A stretch of 60,000 nucleotides of DNA, from NCBI GenBank assembly GCA_030704615.1, contig CM060733.1, positions 46,068,001-46,128,000 on the forward strand. Reading direction: 5' to 3'. Source of the DNA: Takakia lepidozioides (Eukaryota; Streptophyta; Takakiopsida; Takakiales; Takakiaceae). Numbering within the stretch: the stretch's first letter is position 1; each line of letters opens with the position of its first letter. Made by a program: the position numbers and the translations under genes. Below are positions 22,801 through 30,959 of this stretch, piece after piece. Under the pieces are notes generated by a model that worked only from the letters and a program-made list of their open reading frames with translations, was not told where the DNA came from and did not search any database.

Positions 22801-23058
22801 CTTTGCATCCTCGATGCACCCACATTTTGCGTACATGTCCACCATGGTATTGTTCAGAGTGACAGTTGGTACAATTCCAGCTCTGAAGATGTCGCCATGG
22901 ACCACTTTGCCCTTTCCCAGATCTGCCAGGGCAGTGTGTAGAGAGACATTTGGAACAACTACAGCACCACCTGCAGGAGCTGCCCACTCATCTGCAGCCT
23001 TGGCATAGTTCCACAGTACCACAAGCTCATCGCTATCTTGGTAGTTGAGCTGACCCAC
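19867..23058 (-). CDS. 1063-codon ORF: PPR repeats, low-complexity linker, 2A-like motif
   Basis: Unbroken ORF immediately upstream of the endonuclease and separated from it by only one amber codon. Residues 1-315 are about four degenerate PLS-type PPR units with phrases such as GIVPTVTLNNTMVDMYAKCG and IEDAKGVFDTMAERD. Residues 320-800 are low in complexity and rich in H, P, T, S and Y; they include a 14-residue repeat (TILHHDLHSLFSFK, three copies). Residues 804-815 form the 2A-like motif LRCGDIHPNPGP. The rest (816-1063) is unrecognised. PPR proteins bind organellar RNA. Here the units lack the order of a working PPR protein, so an RNA-binding role is not supported. The junction of PPR and LINE sequence is not sharply defined (somewhere near 22100). 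Whether the ORF is translated as one protein is unknown. Confidence 0.6.
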   Translation of the reverse strand: MGQLNYQDSDELVVLWNYAKAADEWAAPAGGAVVVPNVSLHTALADLGKGKVVHGDIFRAGIVPTVTLNNTMVDMYAKCGCIEDAKGVFDTMAERDMMSWNAMLAGSVVAVPNVILHTALAHLEKGKEAQGDISRAGSVPTIILNNILVDMYAKCFDVSVPNAILHTAPADLDKGNEVHGDIFRAGIVPAVTLNNTLVDMYAKYGRIKDAKEVFDTMVERDLVVWNALPAGIAVVVPNVTVHIALADLEKGKEVHGDIFKAGIVPTVILNNALVDMSAKCECIEDAKGVFDTLAEQDGGSWNAMLVGFAWQGRGMEALPSAAPTYPITLASSHKQQMNFPLPQRPLTYREPSHLKSSLWSLPSFFLVNCPLNPYPMSSLHDLQLLCYGLLTNHMWRSNLLQAQLHRMSIHENLTRGKYNSQAGYFPSVDHSALLVSSPQATWVHWLSRFQTILHTCYSPHTIVHNDFYSMLLLNSHKCYFSNDCHSIHYHSLFDIRSYWLPQENATLGKCYLRKMLPRENATSLYCYPYYFQTILHHDLYPLFSLKTILHHDLHSLFSFKTILHRDLHSLFSYNDIYKIHYRHYGTHLLSEAYHPSSINYILSQIPPYHRLSVRETIGSYKNLHYYFHPCLPKHTTRFHIPFTHNRHLTQLQDFSSVPLPKLIHPWMSSTYPLSPTLVNYILSTHHTPIFNFYPHHESSCTTNLLHDPETNPHTNPHAIPSPTHTHATSSTSTHYANTNSTPLIHFLHNYPPHTPTLHPLKIHLITHCPHGRYHQRPLASKHSSHHPPSHFKSYLLAFETLTLLRCGDIHPNPGPYTITRIINKLPKDHKDRYKLYFQTDTVTLVPAYHHLSDHFSPFLPNPPTNNHKPTHPIATFGIPTCEHPSLVTATHKLSTYPPQHLLLSLIVVISPIPSICNDYFRTQPDIHICLLLQQLHELPTLPHRYLAPPHYLHNLHESLDLLQAKPGVVHKILGEHLAHPAATIFELETLTNKFPFISKNILTATLHAKTCIPGYQPLPMIPPPIITPCLPSHSNDPPPTPPRPNSPPHTPSSQQAHALNILS
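20614..20640 (-). other. 2A-like ribosome-skipping motif GDIHPNPGP
   Basis: Codons for G-D-I-H-P-N-P-G-P, preceded by LTLLRC (LLRCGDIHPNPGP). The 2A consensus is D-(V/I)-E-x-N-P-G-P, with release between the last G and P. The variant D-I-H-P-N-P-G-P departs from the usual E but keeps D, I and NPGP. 2A-like motifs ahead of the endonuclease are known in several non-LTR retrotransposons, which matches its place here about 770 bp upstream of the EEP domain. Confidence 0.7.
21343..21470. repeat. 42 bp in-frame tandem repeat, three copies
   Basis: Units start at 21343, 21385 and 21427, each TGAGAACA..GTGAAGATCATGGTGTAG-like. The 42 bp period equals 14 codons and keeps the minus-strand reading frame, giving the peptide repeat TILHHDLHSLFSFK. 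Confidence 0.85.
21493..21563. repeat. 16 bp tandem repeat, just over four copies
   Basis: GGTAGCATTTTCCCGA-type units start at 21493, 21509, 21525, 21541 and 21557. The 16 bp period does not keep frame, yet the surrounding 1063-codon ORF stays open through it. Confidence 0.85.
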
Positions 23059-23145
23059 AATGCGGCGCTGCTTGAGAGAGAAATAGTTCCAGTAAGTGTG
23101 CTGACTTGCTGCATGGTGGAGTGTCGGGATGACCAGCCTGATGAG

Positions 23146-25064
23146 CTACATCAGCTGGAGGTGAGTTAGACGAGGGTAGAAGGGAAGTGGTGGGTAGGGC
23201 CTGCTGATTGTGTGAAACCGCCATAAGATTGAGGACTTTGGCGGACTGGCTGGCTGGTTTGGTGCAGCGGCTGGTGGATGAGAACAGCCCTTGACAGTGC
23301 CACTACTTCTGAAGGCTGGCAGCTGAAGATGGTGGTTGGTAGCCATGCATGGGTATTCGTTAACAAGCCCGTGCACCCTTTGCTGTGGCAGCCAGCTTTG
23401 CACACTCCCATATTTGGCAAACCTGTCAGCCAGGGCAGTCTCCAGACTGATGTTCGGTGTTTTTTGAGCTAGGATGACACCGTCATGGACCTCTTCGCCC
23501 TTTCTGAGGGTTGCAGGGCAGGTACAGGTCAGTCCACAGAGTGGTGCGGGTGGGTTCAGCTGCACATCTGGAGGCAAGAGTGGTGCCCGTTGCCGCAACT
23601 CCGGGGTGACACTGTTGGCAGCTGAGCTTGACATGCATCCTTCATGCTCTCACATTTGGCATACATATCTGCAGGGGCAGTCTCCAGTCTGTTGAACACT
23701 CCCTTTTCATCATCAATGCACCTACATTTTACATACATGTCCACGAGGGTACTGTTCAGAGTGACCTTTGGTACAATTCTAGCTCTGATAATGTTGCCAT
23801 GGACCTCTTTACCCTTTTCCAGAGCTGCCATGCTTGCACACGTATTGTAAATGCACATAAACGTGTTGTGGTCAGGTTTCACCCCTTCCCCCAAAATTTG
23901 ATCATAGGTCTCCAAAGCCTCCATATCACGTCCCTGTTGCGCATACCCTATAAGGGTCACATTCCAAGACACGACATCCCGTTCAGCTGTAGTGTCAAAC
24001 ACTCCCTGTGCCTCCTCATATTTTGTATACGTGACCACCAGGGTATACTTTAGAATAAGAGTCGGTACAATTCCAGCTCTGACGATGTCGCCATGGGCCT
24101 CTTTGCCCTTTTCCAGAGCTGCCTGGGCAGTGTTCAGAATGACATTTGGTACAGCTCCAGCTTTGATGATGTCAACATGAACAACCTTGTGTTTTACCAG
24201 GGCTGCCAGGTTTGCACAAGCATTGCAAATGCACACAGATGCGATGTGGTTGGGCTTCATCCCTTCCACCATCATTTGATCATAGGTTTCCACGACATGT
24301 GTAACAACTTCAGCTTTGACATGGCCATTCAGCCTGGCCTGCCGCTTCTGCTGTGGAGGCAGGGGTACATATTTTCCCAGTTTGATGGCATCTTGAGAAG
24401 CTCCTGCTGCCGCAATTTGCAGTGTAGCAGCGCAGCCGTATTGGGCATAACCTAGCACAATTCCTGCATTTTTAATATCGGTATGGGCCTCTTTGAGAGC
24501 TGCCAAGCTGGCCCAAGCATTGAGACTGCAGGCAAATGTAACCCCTTTCTTTATCAATTGCTCATAGACCTCCAAAGCCTTCCTACCACACCCATAGCAG
24601 GCATATCCTGTGATCATTACATTCCATGAGGCCACATTTTGTAGGCGCATATTGTCATCCACTTGGCGTGCATCATTTATGCTGCCACATATGGCAAACA
24701 TGTCGACCAAGGCAGTGTCCGACATGATATCTGACTCAATTTCTGCTCTCATGATGGCAGCATGGGCAGCATGGACTCTGCTTAAGATGCTATAATCATC
24801 AAGGCCATGAAGAGCGGGGTAACAAAATACACTGGCCCGGGTTCTGGGAAGAACAAAGTGAGTTTTAGCAAGCAGGTGGAATCGCATACCGTTGAATCTT
24901 GGAAGGAGGTTGACGGTAGAGTGGGTATGAACATGTAACTGAGCAGCCAGAGCATTAGCTGGGCCTGAGGGGGATACCTGAGCGCCATCATCAAAAGATA
25001 AGTCTGTGTTTGCTGGTATCGAATCTCTGTCTCGGACAGGTGCTGCAACCCAGCCGCACTCCAT
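23146..25064 (-). pseudogene. Decayed PLS-type PPR gene fragment
   Basis: Two overlapping minus-strand frames (23556-25064, 502 codons; 23146-23634) hold degenerate PPR units: SDTALVDMFAICGSINDARQ, NVASWNVMITGYACYG, EGMKPNHIASVCICNACANL, VVSWNVTLIGYAQQGRDMEA, EGVKPDHNTFMCIYNTCASM and TLNSTLVDMYVKCRCIDDEK. The alternating P, L and S lengths are those of plant organelle RNA-editing or processing factors. Units are missing or fused, no E or DYW tail is seen, and the two frames are offset by a shift near 23600. It lies within the LINE insertion, upstream of the PPR/LINE ORF. The repeats in 19867-23058 look like the continuation of the same array. Confidence 0.8.
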
Positions 25065-25069
25065 TTTTG

Positions 25070-27560
25070 CAGAGGTCTGGCAAAGCCATGGGGTATCAGC
25101 CCCCTATACCTCCATAACAATAATATGGAGCAACAAATCCCTCATAAGGTATGATCCTCTCCAGCAAAAATATGTTGGTTGATTGGGCATGGAGAGTAAG
25201 GCATCCTTGATGGTACCTGAAATAAACATAGAGCATCTAAATGACTTCTGAATGATGATATTCTGAGCTAGGCCCTGGTAAGACAGCCTGCTAGAGTATA
25301 TGTACTGTACACCTTATACATGATTCGGTCAATGCACATTACTCTTGTTAGCTGGTCTCCTGTAGCCGATGCCTTATGTCAGTTTTAGATACCTTATGAT
25401 ACGAGTGACTTCCGTGTCCTTGGCTCAAGTGCTTCCATGTTTCTCCTGGTTATGGCTTTGCTCTTTGTAGCGCCAAAAAAAGTACCCAGTCTTACTATGT
25501 TGCTGGAAGATGGCTTGTTTGAATCAGGGGCAGTAGACTAGTGTCAGTGGCTGAAGAACACAAGTTCTTATTCATACCTTTGGGTAAATTGGATCTAACC
25601 AAAAAGTTGGCTGATATGGTGGGAAGATGTGCAGTAGTCTGCTGCCATTGGTTGAAGAACACCTGTAATTTCTGAACTCTTGCCAAGTTTGAATTATGTT
25701 GTGCCAATGTTCACTCGTAATCTGAGAGCAGAGAGAGGCCTTTTATCCATTTGGTATTCAAGTCCAAGAATAGAACTACATTGTAGAGGGAGAGCCTTAT
25801 GAGAATGGGTCTGGTATGCGCACTCCCTTACGGGGTGAGTGCATACCAAACTCACTCCATAAGGGACTGCCATACCAGGGGTTGGATGGTGGGTGCCCCC
25901 TCTCTCCCTCTCTCCAATTATCTGTTTGGGATTAACAATTTTTTTCCTAAGCCTATCTGGTTTGGAAATACCTTCTTTCTAATCCCTTCTGTTTTGGATT
26001 TCATCCATACCGGATGAAAACTATGCCAGGTACACTCCCTAACTGGATGATTTATTGTCTTGAACTTTACCACCGAGGATGTAGCCTGCAATTTTTCATC
26101 CATTACATCCTTCCTCGATGTAACCATAACGGATGTAAGCCTAAGAGGATGTAACCTTAATGAAAGTGCAAAATTTCATTCCCAGTGGATGAAATCGCGG
26201 GATGGTTTGCCTAACCGTCTCTCTGCCCTAAGCACAGCACGATACTCGTGCTTGTTTTCTCTGATGGAGGGCGATGGCGGTTGAGTGCTCGAGCAGCACG
26301 ATCTGCGCGCGCTTTGTTTTTTTAATGCGCGATGGCGACAGGTACTTCCATTTCCCGTGCTGGCAAACGACCTACTGTTGTGTTTGCCTGCAATCTTTCG
26401 CATTCATGAAGCAGCGGCGCTCTTAAGGAGATGGGGGAAGTTAACGTGCACTTTGTAAAGATGCAATTTTCCTCAAGTCTCCCATTTTGTTGCATTCTAT
26501 TGTGATCTCTTGAGATTCAGATGTTGAACGCCGCAGCGTCCCACTCCACAAACGATTAAGGTTCTTAGTGGTGTCCCATCTTTGTTCTTCTTTTGATCAA
26601 TTTGCTCACTGTAGAATGCATGTTGGACATGGATAGCAACTGTGAAGACCTGCTACTCACTTGGTGCATCCTCACTAACACCCATCTTGATGTGGTGGTT
26701 TTGGGGACGGGCACAGGTGAGGGTCTTCACTTGATATGTATTTTTCAGTTTGCAGATGATCAAAAAACTTGGCGATGGTGACGATTGACGCTGAATATTG
26801 CTTCAGTGGGGCATCTGATACGATTTCTTTTTGTTTTTTTATGATTGTAACCAACCGCTTCTGTTGAACAATATGGCAATGTGCTGAGCTATACAGACGT
26901 TCTATTAAGGCTCGGGGGTTTTTAACCTGATTATAAGTCAGTTTTTCTGGCATGATACCAGTATGAACTTTGGCATCATATTGATATGGTGCTGGAGTAA
27001 TATCTCTAGACCTAAAGCTATCCAGTGATGCTTAAAGCAGGCCTTCTTATGTTGTTTTAACATGGTAAGTATCCGTCTTGGCAGATGTCGGTCTTGGAAG
27101 TTACAAATTACAAAGGTAGGGCTTTTGGAATTGTTGCAGCTATAACTCCAGCCGCCAACAACCTCCAAGCTTAGGCACAGGTACAACTGATCCCTCCGCC
27201 TCGAATAGCTACCTCCACTGAAACATTTGAGCGGCTTCTCCATCATGAGGAAGTTGCAATGGGCTTGAGCAGGTATGAAACAAAAGACATTTGCTGGCCT
27301 GGAATACTTGGGCTTAATCATCACATTTGGGAAGCGAGAAAGGCAAGGGTATCTTGGCTTGAGCACCGTGTCAAGGGGGGCCAACAGCAGTAATTGGGCT
27401 GCTCCAAAGCCAATACGATTTGTGGCTGCAGCATATCTCTTAGCGCTAGCATTCGGGAGTATAGTGTTAGCTACCCAATTCTTGTCAACGCATCTCGCAT
27501 CGTCGAAGGTGTCCAGACCCTCCGCATTGAGAAGAATAGAAATAGCAAGATTGCACTCGT
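25070..27560. other. No recognised gene
   Basis: Inside the LINE-bounded insertion, between two PPR fragments. It holds a long imperfect palindrome at 25811-25878 and, at 26060-26200, a few GGATGTAA repeats in both orientations. Otherwise only short unrelated frames. It may be intron or intergenic sequence carried with the PPR pieces. Confidence 0.5.
25811..25878. repeat. 68 bp imperfect palindrome
   Basis: Begins CTGGTATGCGCACTCCCTTA and ends with its approximate reverse complement, TAAGGGACTGCCATACCAG. The arms are about 28 bp with a short spacer (TGCATACCAAA), and a second smaller stem (GGTATG..CATACC) nests in the left half. It would fold into a hairpin and could be the core of a foldback or MITE-type element. 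Confidence 0.7.
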
Positions 27561-27561
27561 T

Positions 27562-28464
27562 CTAGGGCACTTGCATGATGGCAGGCTGCTGGAGGACGAT
27601 CTTGGTATGGTTGTCCTGTTGTGTACAATGTGCACAACATATCCAGGAGAGAACGTAGAGGGTAGCACCTAGCAACAACCTGAAGTGGCTATTAAAGGGC
27701 GTTGCAGTGAGTAGAGCTTTGTTCGTAGTCACGAAGGCAATCTTTCTCCCACCTTGTTGATAAATGTCGATCATCTTCTTGGCACGATCCTTGCTTGAGT
27801 GAGAGGTGTGTGAAGTAAAGAGGGTGTTGCAAACCCAGGCTGTGCCAGCTCGTACCACTTGCCATGAGAAAAACATAAAGGTAAAAAGCAGCCCTGGAAA
27901 GTGTAGTTGGGAATGAGGATAGCAATCTGTATACCTAACATAGTGCAAAGAATGACGAAATCGCCGGGCTAGCTTCTTCAGCTCAAGTAGCAGACCAGGG
28001 TCTGGAGCCCTAGTCATATTGTTGAACACTTGACGTGCAACGTTTACACTCCCACATTTGGCATACTGGTTGAGAGGCCAGCTGCTGGAAATGGTGTCTT
28101 CCGCAGTGCTGTGCTGCTTGACAGAGAGAGGAGAGTGTCGACAAGGAAGCATCAATAACATTAAAACGCTGCACGGTGGAATCATTTGAACTTGCCGCAA
28201 CAGGGCGGGATGTTTAGTCATGCGTTGCCAAGCTGCGACGATGCCCTGTGAGAACTCCACGGACGTGGCTTGAACATGCAGGTGGGTGGACATCCGGTTG
28301 TGAACAGCCATTGAAAACAAGAGGATAACAAAACAACATGATAAAACTATGGAAAGATAGCTTAAGCAGAGCTTTAAAAGGAGGTTGATCTTGCTGGGCA
28401 GGTAGAGGGGAGAAGAGCAGCAAGGCAGCTGCACAGCAGCGCGACGAGCTGAAACTCGCGCCAT
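27562..28464 (-). pseudogene. PPR-containing 300-codon ORF near the LINE 5' end
   Basis: The ORF starts MARVSARRAAVQLPCCSSPL, which could pass for an organelle-targeting leader, and has a hydrophobic stretch (LCLSYLSIVLSCCFVILLFS). One recognisable PPR unit, YAKCGSVNVARQVFNNM, sits near residue 148. The rest is not recognised and includes many aromatic and basic residues without repeat order. It probably derives from the first part of a PPR gene. The insertion boundary lies 200 bp upstream at 28666. Confidence 0.5.
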
Positions 28465-28666
28465 GGCGGCTGCCGTAGCTAGAAAGAAAGTAAGGGTTAG
28501 AGTAGCGGCATTGCTAACAATTGAAGAAAATGAGACTGTAAAACCGAGAAGGTGGCAGACCCCTAAAAATTAGTCACGACTACGGGATTTAGCTAAGGTT
28601 GGCGGTGGGAGATCGGAGCTCCGCCCTCCCGCTCCCCCGACCCCAGGGCATTTCGTAGATTACTTA

Positions 28667-28673
28667 TGGGACA
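28667..28673. repeat. Target-site duplication TGGGACA, right copy
   Basis: Gypsy pol restarts here as TGGGACACATTGTGTGTAAG, continuing the codon broken at 13186. Together with 13180-13186 it defines a 7 bp target-site duplication. Confidence 0.85.
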
Positions 28674-29409
28674 CATTGTGTGTAAGAGGGGACTACTTGT
28701 GGATCCCAGAAAGACAGAGGCCATTAAAGCATCACCACCACCAAGAAATGATAAAAGTCTAAGGAGATTCCTTGGACAAACCAGTTACTACAGAAGATTT
28801 GTCAGACGGTATGCACAGATGGCAGCACCTTTGAGCAAGCTTCTGAAGAAGGATGCAGTGTTTACATGGACAGCTGAATGTCAACAGGCTTTTGAGGAAC
28901 TTACATTGTCAGTAACAACTATACCTGTGCTGATTAACCCACACTGGCATGTAGTATTTCATGTACACTGTGATGCCTCAGGAGAAGCGTTGGGAGCTAT
29001 GTTAACCCAAAACATCATAGAAAACGTAGATTCACCTGTGTACTATGCTAGCAGGTTATTGAACAGTGCTGAAAGGAACTATAGCACCACTGAAAGAGAG
29101 GCATTGGAAATGATTTATGCAGTCAAGAAATTCAAGCATTACCTATTGGGAAGGAAGTTTATGTTTTATGTGGATCATCAGGCTTTGATTTATTTGGTGA
29201 ACAAGCCTTTGATAAGTGGAAGGATAGCAAGATGGTTAATAATCTTGCACGAGTTTGAATTCGAAATTGTTTACAAGCCTGGCCGTTTGCATCTTGTGGC
29301 AAATCACTTGTCACGCCTATCAACAAGAGAGCCCGCCACGGGAGTAGACGACCAACTACCTGATGCGAGTCTATTTGTAGTGGAGGTGCAAGGAAGTGCA
29401 GATGATTAA
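28667..29409 (+). pseudogene. Gypsy copy 1 pol, second half: RT end and RNase H
   Basis: Open frame starting GHIVCKRGLLVDPRKTEAIK, then SLRRFLGQTSYYRRFVRRYA (RT connection) and RNase H: HVHCDASGEALGAML, NYSTTEREALEMIYAVKKF, HYLLGRKFMFYVDHQALIYL and HLVANHLSRLS. No second (archaeal-type) RNase H is visible before the integrase. One stop at about 29407 separates it from the integrase; the frame continues beyond. Confidence 0.88.
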
Positions 29410-30715
29410 TTAGATTGGCAGTGGCCAATCAGATACTACCTTACTCATGGTCAGTGCCCACCCAGTTATGGGAAGGAACAGAGGAAGAGAATAGCTATCA
29501 AGGCTTTACCCTACACTATGATAGGTGGCAGATTGTATAAGCTAGGACCTGATGGAGTTCTTAAACGATGCTTGTACCACCATGAAGTAAATAAAGTTTT
29601 GGAAGAAGTTCATAAAGGAGTGGCTGGAGGACATTTTGGAGAGGAGACTACCAGCAGAAAAATACTACTCGCAGGTTACTGGTGGCCTACTCTGTTCAAA
29701 GATGTGCACAAGTATTGCAAGAGTTGTGATGAGTGTCAGAGGCTAGGACCTTTGCAAAGATCTGGAAAGATGGCTTTGCATCCTACGATGCCTACTGAGC
29801 CATTTCAAAAATGGGGACTAGACTTTGTTGGACCAATAAACCGACCAACCAGAAATACACAGAACAAGTATATAATCACAGCCACTGATTATACTACAAA
29901 GTGGGTGGAGGCTAAAGCTCTGAGGGACAACACAGCTAAGTCTACAACAAGGTTTCTGTATGAGAACATACTTACAAGATTTGGCTGTCCCCTGGAATTT
30001 ATCAGTGACCATGGAAGTCACTTCATTAATGAGACCATAAAACTATTGACTAAAGAGTTCATGATTGTGCATAGGAAGAGTACAACCTATTACCCACAGG
30101 GCAATGGGCAGGCAGAGGCCACCAACAAAATACTATGCACTATTTTAGCTAAAATAGTCACTGCAAATAGAACAGATTGGGATACAAAGCTGCTGACAGC
30201 TTTGTGGTCGTACAGAACTTCATATAAAGTCATCACTAAGTATACACCATTCCAATTAGTTTATGGTATGGAAGCTTTACTTCCAGTGGAATTCTTGTTA
30301 CCTACCATGAGAACTGAATGGGGAAGGAGAATGGAATTGGAGGATTCAATTAAAGTCAGGAAACATGAATTATATCACGTGGAAGAAGTACGTGCGGATG
30401 CAGCAGATAACATGACCAGAATTCAGATGAAGAGGAAGGATCAATTTTATGAAGGTAAATTGAAAAACTTTTAAGACGGGCGATTTGGTACTGTGGTTGC
30501 AAAAGAAAGGGAAGATCAAAGCTTCTAAGCTTAAGTCACCATGGAAAAGACCTTATGTCATACAAAAGATGTATGATAACAACATAGCCATATTACAAAC
30601 CATTAACAAAGAGATGCTTGGAAGAGTGAATGTCAATAAGTTGAAGGGATACAGTGGTATCCATGATAAACCATTGCAGCATGATTTGCATCTTGGAACA
30701 CAGATGTCATCATAG
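29410..30715 (+). pseudogene. Gypsy copy 1 integrase
   Basis: The HHCC zinc domain (LYHHEVNKVLEEVHKG..H, YCKSCDECQRLG) lies at about 29570-29745. The catalytic core has [44 protein letters not shown] and YYPQGNGQAEATNK, giving the D, D and E residues. After NLKNF a stop at about 30472 shifts into a frame with VLWLQKKGKIKASKLKSPWK and GRVNVNKLKGYSGI (30485-30715), a GPY/F-like tail. No chromodomain follows. Confidence 0.87.
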
Positions 30716-30794
30716 CCTACACCGGTGATACCAACGAAGCATGAAGCGCTTGTCGTAAAGCCGAATGTGTATGGCGTGAGCGGAGAACACGGGT

Positions 30795-30895
30795 GTTCAC
30801 ATCGCTATCACAGCCCATCATAGCATCACACAGCCTATCACAGCTTATCATAGTTTGACACAGCCTGTCACAGCCCAACACAGCTTACGCGGGTT
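30795..30895. repeat. CACAGCC minisatellite between pol and ORF3, copy 1
   Basis: About nine roughly 10 bp units (ATCACAGCCC, ATCACAGCTT, ACACAGCCTG and variants). The equivalent place in copy 2 (43130-43260, reverse strand) carries the same kind of array, so it belongs to the element. Confidence 0.85.
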
Positions 30896-30959
30896 GCATA
30901 GTCCATAGGGTCAGTGACAAGTGGACGCGGGTTAATGTCAGAAAAATGGCCGGCAAGTG

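Larger units (their letters stand above)
13187..28666 (-). mobile_element. LINE with 2A, chromodomain and RNase H plus PPR sequence, 15.48 kb
   Basis: One insertion bounded by TGGGACA on both sides. It reads on the minus strand. Its 3' end is the left boundary: the last ORF stops at 13361, followed by about 170 bp of untranslated sequence and a short TC-repeat tail (TCTTCTCTCTCTC), as expected for target-primed reverse transcription. No terminal inverted repeats or LTRs are seen. Order from 5' to 3': about 5.6 kb with PPR-like fragments, an ORF with PPR repeats and a 2A-like motif, endonuclease, RT, chromodomain, RNase H and CCHC knuckle. Because the LINE 3' end coincides with the outer boundary, the simplest reading is that the LINE carried the PPR sequence in as a 5' extension. 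Later nested insertion of the PPR part cannot be excluded. Confidence 0.75.

Noticed and set aside
22051-23008. Plus-strand ORFs of 237 and 274 codons
   Set aside because: They are the complement of the PPR repeats on the minus strand; the repeated peptide pattern mirrors the PPR period and has no domain of its own.
13187-28666. The large insertion as a DNA transposon or Helitron
   Set aside because: The ends show no inverted repeats and a 7 bp target duplication is present, whereas Helitrons make none; the left end is a LINE 3' tail.
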